Source of the DNA: Candidatus Nomurabacteria bacterium | Lineage (GTDB): Bacteria > Patescibacteriota > Minisyncoccia > Phycocordibacterales > UBA10002 | Length of the DNA: 13,717 bases | NCBI GenBank assembly: GCA_943354745.1 | Contig: CALRDB010000033.1 | Coordinates: forward strand, 1-13,717 | Direction: 5' to 3' | Part shown: piece by piece, positions 6,492 through 11,692 of the stretch | How positions within the stretch are numbered: position 1 is the stretch's first letter | How the letters are laid out: each line of letters begins with the position of its first letter | Made by a program: the position numbers and the translations under genes | The notes under the pieces: model-generated | Database searches by the model: none | What the model was told of the DNA's origin: nothing | The model's input: the letters and a program-made list of their open reading frames with translations, nothing else

Positions 6492-7064
6492 ATGAATTTT
6501 GAAAAATTCCCACAGGAAAGTAATGAGCCTAAAACTACAACTCCCGAAACCATAAAGTCATCTGGGGGCATCATTGATTCTCTCAAGAAAACAGCACAAA
6601 AGGCTGTACAATTAGGGGCGCTTATTGGAGCACTTGCTTCAGCTGAGGCTGGCCAGAAGCAAGCAATTCTCATCGAGACACCGGACGGACGACCTTCAAC
6701 ATCTTCCTCTGAGAAGATCTCCACAGTGAAGAGATCGGGTGTGATTATAACTTCACATGGACGCACGCAAAATAATAAGGTGGTGTTACCGACTCCCGAC
6801 TATAGCCTGCGATCAAGCACCTCGATACAGGGCACGAAATTTCGAAACAACACTACCGGACGTGTTTCGGGGCAGATCAACACGCCGGTAACTGGCTTTG
6901 AAAAGTCGATTGCCAATTACCACAAAAACGATCCAAACTATAAAAGCATTAAGACAGGATACCAGCCGGGAACATATTCCAAGAAAGTCCTGGATGTGAA
7001 CCAGCAAATTCGTGGGAATGTCCAATTGAAATCAGGACTTACTAAAACTCCACGGCGCAACTAA
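6492..7064 (+). CDS. Hypothetical basic protein, 190 aa
   Basis: I do not recognise the family. The first 25 residues are polar and rich in Pro and Thr. Residues 27-55 contain the only notably apolar stretch, an Ala/Leu-rich helix (KAVQLGALIGALASAEAG) that is weak for a membrane span. From about residue 60 onward the protein is rich in Ser, Thr, Asn, Lys and Arg, with many short Gly turns, and looks extended or disordered; it ends in TKTPRRN. The net charge is positive, which could mean nucleic acid or cell wall contact, but this is a guess. There is no Shine-Dalgarno site; AT-rich repeat DNA precedes the ATG. A weak promoter could be TTGGAG (6401-6406) with TAAAAT (6424-6429), 17 bases apart. 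A strong terminator follows, which supports a real transcription unit. Confidence 0.65.
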   Translation: MNFEKFPQESNEPKTTTPETIKSSGGIIDSLKKTAQKAVQLGALIGALASAEAGQKQAILIETPDGRPSTSSSEKISTVKRSGVIITSHGRTQNNKVVLPTPDYSLRSSTSIQGTKFRNNTTGRVSGQINTPVTGFEKSIANYHKNDPNYKSIKTGYQPGTYSKKVLDVNQQIRGNVQLKSGLTKTPRRN

Positions 7065-7080
7065 CAAGTTTTTGAGTGGA

Positions 7081-7108
7081 AGCCCCGACCATGTAGTCGG
7101 GGCTTTTT
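7081..7108 (+). terminator. Rho-independent terminator after the 6492 gene
   Basis: AGCCCCGAC (7081-7089) and GTCGGGGCT (7096-7104) form a perfect 9-bp GC-rich stem with a 6-base loop, followed by a T-run (7104-7108). It begins 17 bases after the stop codon. Confidence 0.9.
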
Positions 7109-7139
7109 CGACAACCGTGAATTACAAAAATCTTGTCTT

Positions 7140-7233
7140 GTCATTCCTGCGAAGGCAGGAATCCAGAAGATACAGCCAAGAACCTGTATTCCCGTCCCCG
7201 ATCGGGTCGAGGACAGGCTATCCACGGGAATGA
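7140..7233. repeat. CATTCCC/GGGAATG palindromic element, copy between 7064 and 7368
   Basis: GTCATTCCTGC (from 7140), CAGGAATCCAG (7156-7166), CTGTATTCCCG (7184-7194) and GGGAATGA (7226-7233) repeat the four-arm order of the 4815-4936 element. The middle holds its own GC-rich palindrome (CCCCGATCGGG, 7196-7206). Confidence 0.6.
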
Positions 7234-7265
7234 AAGGAGGTGTAGAGAACTAACCTCCGTAACAC

Positions 7266-7295
7266 TTGACATTATGCTGGTTTGCATGCTACAAT
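7266..7295 (+). promoter_or_regulatory. Sigma-70-type promoter for the lipoprotein gene
   Basis: TTGACA (7266-7271), an 18-base spacer and TACAAT (7290-7295) match the consensus closely. The expected transcript start is near 7302, giving a leader of about 66 bases before the ATG at 7368, which has a Shine-Dalgarno site, unlike the leaderless arrangement at 4999. Confidence 0.7.
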
Positions 7296-7367
7296 ATGGC
7301 TCGATTTACTGAAAAACCATAACCCCTCGGTTGCTCTATGAGCACCCGAACATCGGAAAGATCGAAA

Positions 7368-7928
7368 ATGAAAAATAAAAATATTGTTTTGTTCCTTGCA
7401 AGTGCAATCGTTCTCGCCTCGGCTGTCGGATGCGCCGGCCCTCGAACCGGCAGCGTCGGGTATAAAGACACTCCAGCGGTTGTCCGAACCCAGGTGACCG
7501 GGACCGTCACCACAGAGACCAGCACGAATGGGGCGGTGAAGGTCACTAGGACCGAAAACTACACTACCATTTCCACTCCCCCCGTCCCCGAACGGACGTG
7601 GAAGGAGAAGGTATTCGGTCAGCGCCCGCCAGGCGCCACCTCACCGACATATGTTCCTCCCTTCCCTTCGGGAGGTGGTGGAGCATCGGCTACGGCTGTC
7701 ACTCCAACATCCCAAACTACTGGGACTCAGAGGGGAGCGCAGGCGAGAGGTTCGTACGGCGGATCGTACGGAGCTGGGAGTAATCTCAGCATCGACCAAC
7801 GGGTCGATCTGTACGGAAGAGCGGCCTTTGGCCAGCCGAATCCGCAAGCACGACCCTGGCCAACGCCTGGAAATTTTCAGGTTCAGGACAGGTCGGTCTT
7901 CGGGCATTCATACCAAAGCGGAAGGTGA
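7368..7928 (+). CDS. Predicted lipoprotein, 186 aa, unknown function
   Basis: I chose the ATG at 7368 rather than an in-frame ATG at 7338. It has GGAAAG at 7355-7360 with 7-base spacing and begins a clean signal peptide (MKNKNIVLFLASAIVLASAV). A lipobox-like A-V-G-C places the lipidated cysteine at residue 22, so the mature protein should be membrane-anchored and surface-exposed. Residues 40-75 are Thr/Val-rich and probably beta. Residues 80-140 are Pro, Gly and Ser rich, including SGGGGAS and RGSYGGSYGAGS, and look disordered. The last 45 residues (IDQRVDLYGRAAFGQPNP and PWPTPGNFQVQ) are more conserved in character and end in SYQSGR. I do not recognise the family. It is monocistronic, with its own promoter and a strong terminator. 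Confidence 0.8.
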   Translation: MKNKNIVLFLASAIVLASAVGCAGPRTGSVGYKDTPAVVRTQVTGTVTTETSTNGAVKVTRTENYTTISTPPVPERTWKEKVFGQRPPGATSPTYVPPFPSGGGGASATAVTPTSQTTGTQRGAQARGSYGGSYGAGSNLSIDQRVDLYGRAAFGQPNPQARPWPTPGNFQVQDRSVFGHSYQSGR

Positions 7929-7950
7929 TGGTACCACCCCATACGCCAAA

Positions 7951-7980
7951 GGCTCACTCCAGAGAGTGAGCCTTTTTTCT
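7951..7980 (+). terminator. Rho-independent terminator after the lipoprotein gene
   Basis: GGCTCACTC (7951-7959) and GAGTGAGCC (7964-7972) form a perfect 9-bp stem with a CAGA loop, followed by six T and CT (7973-7980). It lies between convergent genes and may also slow transcription coming from the minus-strand pilin genes. Confidence 0.92.
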
Positions 7981-8015
7981 TTCAAATTTTCTATCCCCAA
8001 GAAATTAACAAGTGC

Positions 8016-8405
8016 CTATTGCTTCGGGAGGTTGTCGCCGTACAATTCATCAGGATTCACCACAGGGGCTTCACCAGGAGTCACATCAAGACTGAATGAG
8101 TTCGTAAGAATGCTGACCAATCCCCAGACAGAAAGCATGATAAACACACCGATTACGCCCCAGATGATGTACTGCTTAGCCTGTGCTCGCTTCTCTTCGT
8201 CACCAGCACCTGAAATGTAGTTGAATACACCCCAAATGATGATGAGAACCGCGAGTCCGACGAGGAACGGGATGATAACATTAATGATGCCGTTCACCTG
8301 GTTGATAACTCCATAGATACCAACTCCCTCCGTAGGACCGGTCGCTTGAGCAAACACGGCTACTGGCAAGAGGTATGCTGACGCTGCGATAGCAAATTTC
8401 TTCAT
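8016..8405 (-). CDS. Two-helix pilin-like protein (TrbC/VirB2-like), 129 aa
   Basis: I chose the ATG at 8405, not the upstream in-frame ATG at 8450, because it begins a standard signal peptide (MKKFAIAASAYLLPVAVFA, cleavage before Q20). Two membrane helices follow, at about 40-63 (INVIIPFLVGLAVLIIIWG) and 77-100 (YIIWGVIGVFIMLSVWGLV). They are joined by a charged loop, GAGDEEKRAQAKQ. A polar tail of about 28 residues ends the protein. This is the layout of TrbC/VirB2-type pilins, small subunits that polymerise into conjugative or type IV secretion pili. The IPF-x-x-GLA and EEKRAxAK motifs are shared with the genes at 9015 and 9343. It is the last gene of the pilin run, separated from the previous one by a 228-bp repeat-bearing gap. 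Confidence 0.8.
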   Translation of the reverse strand: MKKFAIAASAYLLPVAVFAQATGPTEGVGIYGVINQVNGIINVIIPFLVGLAVLIIIWGVFNYISGAGDEEKRAQAKQYIIWGVIGVFIMLSVWGLVSILTNSFSLDVTPGEAPVVNPDELYGDNLPKQ

Positions 8406-8633
8406 ATAAACTATAAATACGTTATTAGTAAAACGACCTTTTAAATGCAAATTCCTCTTTATTGTAGCCTATTCTACTTCTCCCGCAAGTAGTAGTACTG
8501 TGGATAGCAGAAACCGAACGTATAACGGGGACATGTAACTGGAACCTGTAACGAAAACAAAGAAAACTAAAGGCAACTAGAAAAGTAAAAGGGGATTGCT
8601 GTTCCAGTTACATGTTACCTGTTCTCGTACCTG
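8406..8633. other. Gap between pilin genes with a long inverted repeat
   Basis: ACATGTAACTGGAAC (8531-8545) and GTTCCAGTTACATGT (8601-8615) are a perfect 15-bp inverted repeat 55 bases apart. A second hairpin, CTACTT/AAGTAG (8474-8479 with 8487-8492), lies nearer the 8405 start. A TATAGT box (8415-8410 on the minus strand) ends 4 bases before that ATG, but no good -35 is visible. No gene is seen. Confidence 0.6.
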
Positions 8634-8635
8634 TT
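8601..8635. repeat. GTTCC-GTTAC dispersed repeat, copy B
   Basis: GTTCCAGTTACATGTTACC followed by TGTTCTCGTACCTGTT aligns with 2734-2767. It overlaps the stop codon region of the minus-strand gene at 8634, and its first 15 bases are also the right arm of the 8531-8615 inverted repeat. Confidence 0.45.
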
Positions 8636-8996
8636 AACCGCCTAGCTGCGCGATGGTGTTTTGGATAATCGCGATTATTGAGTTCACTCCGACCATTATC
8701 ACCATACCGATGATCCCCCAGATCATATGTTTACCTCCGGTACCCCTCGACTCTTCGTTGTCGAGATGTGAGACGAAAACTACAAGCCCCCAGATGAAGA
8801 CCACGAAAGCGACGGTGAAAAGTACGAGGATGATAGGGTTCAAAACAAAAGTACCGATGTTGTTGATAAGAGAGGTCGCATCTGTCGGAGCATTGGCGTT
8901 AAGCTTCGCCTCCCCTCCGGCAAGGAGGGTGAGCGGTAGTGCATACACCACACTACTCAGAAGAAAGTATAGAAAGTCTTTGGGTGCTTTACTCAT
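8634..8996 (-). CDS. Divergent two-helix pilin-like protein, 120 aa
   Basis: A signal peptide or signal anchor lies near residues 8-26 (LYFLLSSVVYALPLTLLAGG). Membrane helices are at about 52-76 (NPIILVLFTVAFVVFIWGL) and 91-113 (MIWGIIGMVIMVGVNSIIA), joined by the loop HLDNEESRGTGGKH. The N-E-E-S in this loop corresponds to the D-E-E-K of its neighbours, and the MLSxWG motif of the second helix is replaced by MVGVNS. It is thus a distant member of the same pilin-like family. The start lies 18 bases after the stop of the upstream pilin gene. There is no Shine-Dalgarno site, so it is probably translated within a polycistronic message. It may be a minor subunit with a different packing face. Confidence 0.75.
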   Translation of the reverse strand: MSKAPKDFLYFLLSSVVYALPLTLLAGGEAKLNANAPTDATSLINNIGTFVLNPIILVLFTVAFVVFIWGLVVFVSHLDNEESRGTGGKHMIWGIIGMVIMVGVNSIIAIIQNTIAQLGG

Positions 8997-9014
8997 AGGA
9001 GTGAGATACGATAC

Positions 9015-9332
9015 CTAACTTGCTTTGATGGTACTCTCCGCTGGTAGCGTGATCGTCGGAGTATGTGGTATATCTTCTGAATCTATTTGCCGGTCAAGCT
9101 TAAAGGTATTAAGGAGAATATTCACAAATCCCCAAATAGAGAGCATGAAAAATACTCCGATCACACCATAAATAATGTACTGCCGAGCCTCTGTGCGCTT
9201 CTCCTCATTGGCAGCTTGGGTAACGTAGGTGAAAATGCCCCAAATGATGATGAAGATGGCAAGTCCGATAATAAACGGGACAATGCTGTCGAGTATACCT
9301 TTTATTTGATCTAAGAGGCCTGCGAAATCCAT
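9015..9332 (-). CDS. Two-helix pilin-like protein without signal peptide, 105 aa
   Basis: Only a short amphipathic stretch (MDFAGLLDQIKGILDS) precedes the first helix, so no cleavable signal peptide is visible, unlike most of the related genes nearby. Helices lie at about 15-38 (IVPFIIGLAIFIIIWGIF) and 53-75 (YIIYGVIGVFFMLSIWGFV), with the loop AANEEKRTEARQ. A 30-residue Pro/Thr-rich polar tail follows. The motifs are those of the 8016 and 9343 proteins, so it belongs to the same TrbC/VirB2-like group. It starts 10 bases after the upstream gene ends and stops 18 bases before the next one begins, so it is certainly in their operon. No Shine-Dalgarno site is visible. It may enter the membrane by the insertase route instead of export and cleavage. 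Confidence 0.78.
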   Translation of the reverse strand: MDFAGLLDQIKGILDSIVPFIIGLAIFIIIWGIFTYVTQAANEEKRTEARQYIIYGVIGVFFMLSIWGFVNILLNTFKLDRQIDSEDIPHTPTITLPAESTIKAS

Positions 9333-9342
9333 AGTCTTAAAA

Positions 9343-9969
9343 TTAATTAATAGAGGGAAACAAGGAATCTACCTTTGGTGGTGTTTTGTCGAGCCGGAAG
9401 CTATTGGATAGAATGTTTATAAGACCCCAAACCGAGAGCATGAGGAAAACGAAAATAACACTCCACAGAATAAACTTTTTTGCTTCGGCACGTTTCTCCT
9501 CATCTGCTGAATGAGTAATGTAGCCGAATATGCCATACAGGATGAGGAACACCGCAAGGCCGATCAGGAATGGGACGATGATGTTAAGAATCAAATTGAT
9601 TCGATTGATCAGTCCGAACACAGTGCTTATCGAGCCCGAGTCATTACCAGAACCTTCAAAAGGGTCAAACTCGTTTGAGCCGGTACCATATACGTGTTCT
9701 GTATCGCCAGGGCTACCATTTCTATAAAATTCCCCCCCGTGTACATCGGCGCCCCCATTCTCCCCTAGACAACCGCCACTAAGAGTGTGCAAAGCATCGG
9801 GATAGCCACCCCATCCATCAGGGCAGTGACCTGCGAGAACAGGGTATGGCAGTATAGATACTCCACACAATAGAGCTAACGCCATAACCAAGACAACTGG
9901 ATTCCCTTTTCCAAGGGAATGACCGAAGAAATGGCGATTCTTATTCGTAGCTATTCGTAGCATTCGCAT
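9343..9969 (-). CDS. Two-helix pilin-like protein with a long extracellular insert, 208 aa
   Basis: The C-terminal half is a typical pilin: helices at about 126-151 (IIVPFLIGLAVFLILYGIF) and 166-188 (FILWSVIFVFLMLSVWGLI), and the loop HSADEEKRAEAKK. Before this lies an 80-residue Gly/Asp/Asn-rich region (about 47-120) with C49 and C67, unlike the other pilins. The signal peptide core is at 26-46 (VVLVMALALLCGVSILPYPV). Residues 13-27 are encoded by a CATTCCC repeat (9897-9923), and the first codons by ATTCGTAGC repeat DNA. The annotated start at 9969 gives the basic n-region a signal peptide needs. An internal ATG at 9885 gives only 180 aa with no basic residues, so I keep 9969 with some doubt. 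A run of seven G lies at 9732-9738 (minus strand) within the insert. Confidence 0.72.
   Translation of the reverse strand: MRMLRIATNKNRHFFGHSLGKGNPVVLVMALALLCGVSILPYPVLAGHCPDGWGGYPDALHTLSGGCLGENGGADVHGGEFYRNGSPGDTEHVYGTGSNEFDPFEGSGNDSGSISTVFGLINRINLILNIIVPFLIGLAVFLILYGIFGYITHSADEEKRAEAKKFILWSVIFVFLMLSVWGLINILSNSFRLDKTPPKVDSLFPSIN
9897..9923. repeat. CATTCCC/GGGAATG repeat, half copy inside a coding region
   Basis: CTGGATTCCC and TTTTCCAAGGGAATGAC match the right half of the 4815-4936 element; the last 17 bases are identical to 4920-4936. GGATTCCC pairs with GGGAATGAC in part. It lies within the first 30 codons of the 9343-9969 gene. Confidence 0.6.
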
Positions 9970-9985
9970 AATTCGTATTTTCGTA
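9937..9985. repeat. ATTCGTAGC/ATTCGCAT repeat cluster at the start of a pilin gene
   Basis: The plus strand reads ATTCGTAGC, TATTCGTAGC, ATTCGCAT, AATTCGTATT in succession. Similar units recur at 6450-6487 and 13020-13055, with a fragment (ATTCGTATAC) at 10123-10132. It covers the first codons of the 9969 gene and its upstream region. Confidence 0.5.
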
Positions 9986-9987
9986 TA

Positions 9988-10023
9988 TTAGGCGTCAAAC
10001 AAGCTGTTCTTGCTTCTGATGAA
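9988..10023 (-). pseudogene. Possible remnant of a pilin C-terminus
   Basis: On the minus strand this reads FIRSKNSLFDA then TAA, closely resembling the end of the adjacent pilin, IIKNSLFGS then TGA (10133-10160). Fourteen of 16 bases agree around AGCTTGTTTG. A stop codon cuts the frame about 18 codons upstream, so only a tail could remain. It may be a relic of a partial tandem duplication, or chance similarity over a short stretch. Confidence 0.3.
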
Positions 10024-10132
10024 GTTTGGCCGGTATGCTATTTACATAAATGAGGCTTAAGACTGGTGTCGTATGGTATCTCGGGATTACACTCCTTGAA
10101 CTCGACGGGGGGGGCTGTAGTTATTCGTATAC

Positions 10133-10504
10133 TCAACTTCCAAACAAGCTATTTTTTATAATCATAACAAATCCCCAGAAGGAAAGCATCATAAATAAAC
10201 CGACAATGCCATACACGACCACTTCGCGCCCTTTGGCTACCTTCTCTGCGTCTCCCGCGTGTCTAATATAATTAAATAAACCCCAGATGATAACGATGAA
10301 TGCGAGACCGATGAGGAATGGGATAATGACGTTAGCGACATCGGAGATTTTGTTCGCAAATGACGTAAACGAAAGATCTGAACTAGGTGTGTCGAATATC
10401 CTGATCGTATTGTCGGCCAGAGCGAAAAAAGGGAGGGGCAGAAGAAAAGAGAATAAGGTATACCGACTAATGGAAGCGAATGCTTTTGTGTTGCTTAGGT
10501 TCAT
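10133..10504 (-). CDS. Two-helix pilin-like protein (TrbC/VirB2-like), 123 aa
   Basis: The signal peptide covers about residues 1-30 (n-region MNLSNTKAFASISRY, hydrophobic LFSFLLPLPFFALA, cleavage before D31). Helices lie at about 57-80 (VIIPFLIGLAFIVIIWGLF) and 95-117 (VVVYGIVGLFMMLSFWGFV), with the loop HAGDAEKVAKGRE. The IPFLIGLA and MLSxWG motifs place it with 8016, 9015 and 9343, but the loop has A-E-K-V instead of E-E-K-R. It ends almost directly after the second helix (IIKNSLFGS), with no polar tail. It lies 23 bases downstream of the 10528 gene and is probably cotranscribed with it. No Shine-Dalgarno site precedes the ATG. Confidence 0.8.
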   Translation of the reverse strand: MNLSNTKAFASISRYTLFSFLLPLPFFALADNTIRIFDTPSSDLSFTSFANKISDVANVIIPFLIGLAFIVIIWGLFNYIRHAGDAEKVAKGREVVVYGIVGLFMMLSFWGFVMIIKNSLFGS

Positions 10505-10527
10505 AGGCTAGTTCAATACTCATTTTG

Positions 10528-10953
10528 TTATATATCACAGGTCACGGTAACTCCGAGCTGTTTGATGGTTCCACAGATAGCCGCTCGGATGACGTACACA
10601 CCGAGAAGCACGAACGCCCCGACAACCACCCAGGTGAGCATTTTTCGTGCCTCACTTACCTTCTCACTATTCCCCTGGGCCGTAACGAACTTGAAGCCCG
10701 CGAATACGATGAAAAACACGATAAGAATCGCGCCGTACTGAATGGCGACATTGACAATCCCGAGTAGAAAGGAGGATAGGTTGGGGGAATCGATAGGATT
10801 ACAGAGACGTGTGGGATCATCACAAGGACCTGGAGTTTCAGCGAGAGCCCATTGTGGCAGAAGAAACAGCAAGAGAAGAATACTCCAAAATATGCCATTT
10901 ACTTTGCGCGCAATCACCGCAAGTATACGATTCGTTTTTTCGCTTATAAACAT
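10528..10953 (-). CDS. Two-helix pilin-like protein with Cys residues (TrbC/VirB2-like), 141 aa
   Basis: A long signal peptide ends near residue 38 (hydrophobic core FWSILLLLFLLPQWALA, then ETPGPC). The mature part has helices at about 66-90 (VNVAIQYGAILIVFFIVFA) and 106-127 (LTWVVVGAFVLLGVYVIRA), joined by the loop VTAQGNSEKVSEARKM. The G-N-S-E-K-x-x-E-A-R-x-M pattern with the surrounding hydrophobic spans is the most typical TrbC/VirB2-like form in this window. Cysteines at 44, 51, 127 and 139 could form disulfides outside the membrane; the 8016, 8634, 9015 and 10133 proteins lack these. The start follows the stop of the upstream gene by 21 bases. A CATACT box ends 6 bases before the ATG, so a leaderless internal start is possible, but no -35 is seen. 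Confidence 0.82.
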   Translation of the reverse strand: MFISEKTNRILAVIARKVNGIFWSILLLLFLLPQWALAETPGPCDDPTRLCNPIDSPNLSSFLLGIVNVAIQYGAILIVFFIVFAGFKFVTAQGNSEKVSEARKMLTWVVVGAFVLLGVYVIRAAICGTIKQLGVTVTCDI

Positions 10954-10974
10954 GTTTTTAGTATGAGCAACTGC

Positions 10975-11565
10975 TTATTTATACCGATCACAGCCTAAGG
11001 CTTCTCTAGTTTCTGGAGTGGTTAGGAATGAATTACACTTCGCCCTGTCGCTGAGGAAAACGCTTTCCATGGCGTATACGATGAGCCATGCTGAGAGCAT
11101 AAAGACGAATCCCCAAAATGTCTTCACGAAAATCTGATGCGCGTGACTTATCTTCTCCGACGAGCCCATAGCCGTGATGTAGAGGAGTCCGGCGTAAGAG
11201 AAACCCATGGTGGCGAAGGTTACTCCCGCTACAATCCAACCGGTCATCAGCTTCTTCGCCAATACTATAATATCACTAAACTGGCACGGGTTGTCGATGA
11301 TACCGTCTCCTTCGATTGTAGTCTCGCCTCCCTTACCGTCGCTCACTTTTGTGGTTGCGTTTTGAGTTTCAAAACGTTTTATCCGTTTAGTTGTTTCATC
11401 GATGATGGGCACTTTCCTTGTTTTATCCTCAGTTCCGCACGGGACATAGGCCTCGCTATACTTTGTCTCAGCGCCACGCTCTGTTTGTTTCGCAAAAACT
11501 AAGGTCGGAGTAGCTGTCCCGAGGAGAGTAAGCAGTGAAAGAAATGTAATAAAAAAAATCTTCAT
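10975..11565 (-). CDS. Two-helix pilin-like protein with a long extracellular region, 196 aa
   Basis: The signal peptide is at 1-25 (MKIFFITFLSLLTLLGTATP, cleavage after VFA). A polar region of about 75 residues follows (26-98), rich in Lys, Thr and Glu and including C43 and C94. Helices lie at about 106-131 (LMTGWIVAGVTFATMGFSY) and 146-171 (FVKTFWGFVFMLSAWLIVYA), with the loop TAMGSSEKISHAHQ. The S-S-E-K loop places it in the same pilin-like family as the 10528 protein. C177 and C192 lie in the tail, so two extracellular disulfides are possible. It is the first pilin gene of the run, following the solute-binding protein gene after a 127-bp AT-rich gap. No Shine-Dalgarno site is visible. The extracellular region suggests a tip or specialised subunit, which is inference. 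Confidence 0.78.
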   Translation of the reverse strand: MKIFFITFLSLLTLLGTATPTLVFAKQTERGAETKYSEAYVPCGTEDKTRKVPIIDETTKRIKRFETQNATTKVSDGKGGETTIEGDGIIDNPCQFSDIIVLAKKLMTGWIVAGVTFATMGFSYAGLLYITAMGSSEKISHAHQIFVKTFWGFVFMLSAWLIVYAMESVFLSDRAKCNSFLTTPETREALGCDRYK

Positions 11566-11582
11566 ACATTTAATATCGAATT

Positions 11583-11686
11583 TCGAATACCTACTATCGA
11601 AAAATATAGAATATCAAGTAAGAAAATAAAGTGTTTTAACTATTTGGTTTCTGACGGTTTTTCGAGATTCGAAATTTGGTATTCGA
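11583..11686. repeat. TTCGAA-rich inverted repeat between the pilin run and the solute-binding protein gene
   Basis: TCGAATACC (11583-11591) is the exact inverse of GGTATTCGA (11678-11686). Each is flanked by TTCGAAATT-type palindromic sequence (AATTTCGAAT on the left, ATTCGAAATTT on the right). The DNA in between is AT-rich with no clear promoter or T-run in either orientation. Confidence 0.4.
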
Positions 11687-11692
11687 CATTTT

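Noticed and set aside
7338..7367. Upstream ATG for the lipoprotein gene
   Set aside because: It would add a charged stretch (MSTRTSERSK) before a complete lipoprotein signal peptide. The ATG at 7368 has a proper Shine-Dalgarno site.
8406..8450. Longer start for the last pilin gene
   Set aside because: The extra 15 residues (MHLKGRFTNNVFIVY) precede an already complete signal peptide, and the DNA there is AT-rich and promoter-like.
10050..10271. 73-codon plus-strand frame starting MRLKTGVVWYLGITLLELDG
   Set aside because: It runs antisense into the coding region of the 10133-10504 pilin and has no ribosome binding site. The pilin is the real gene here.
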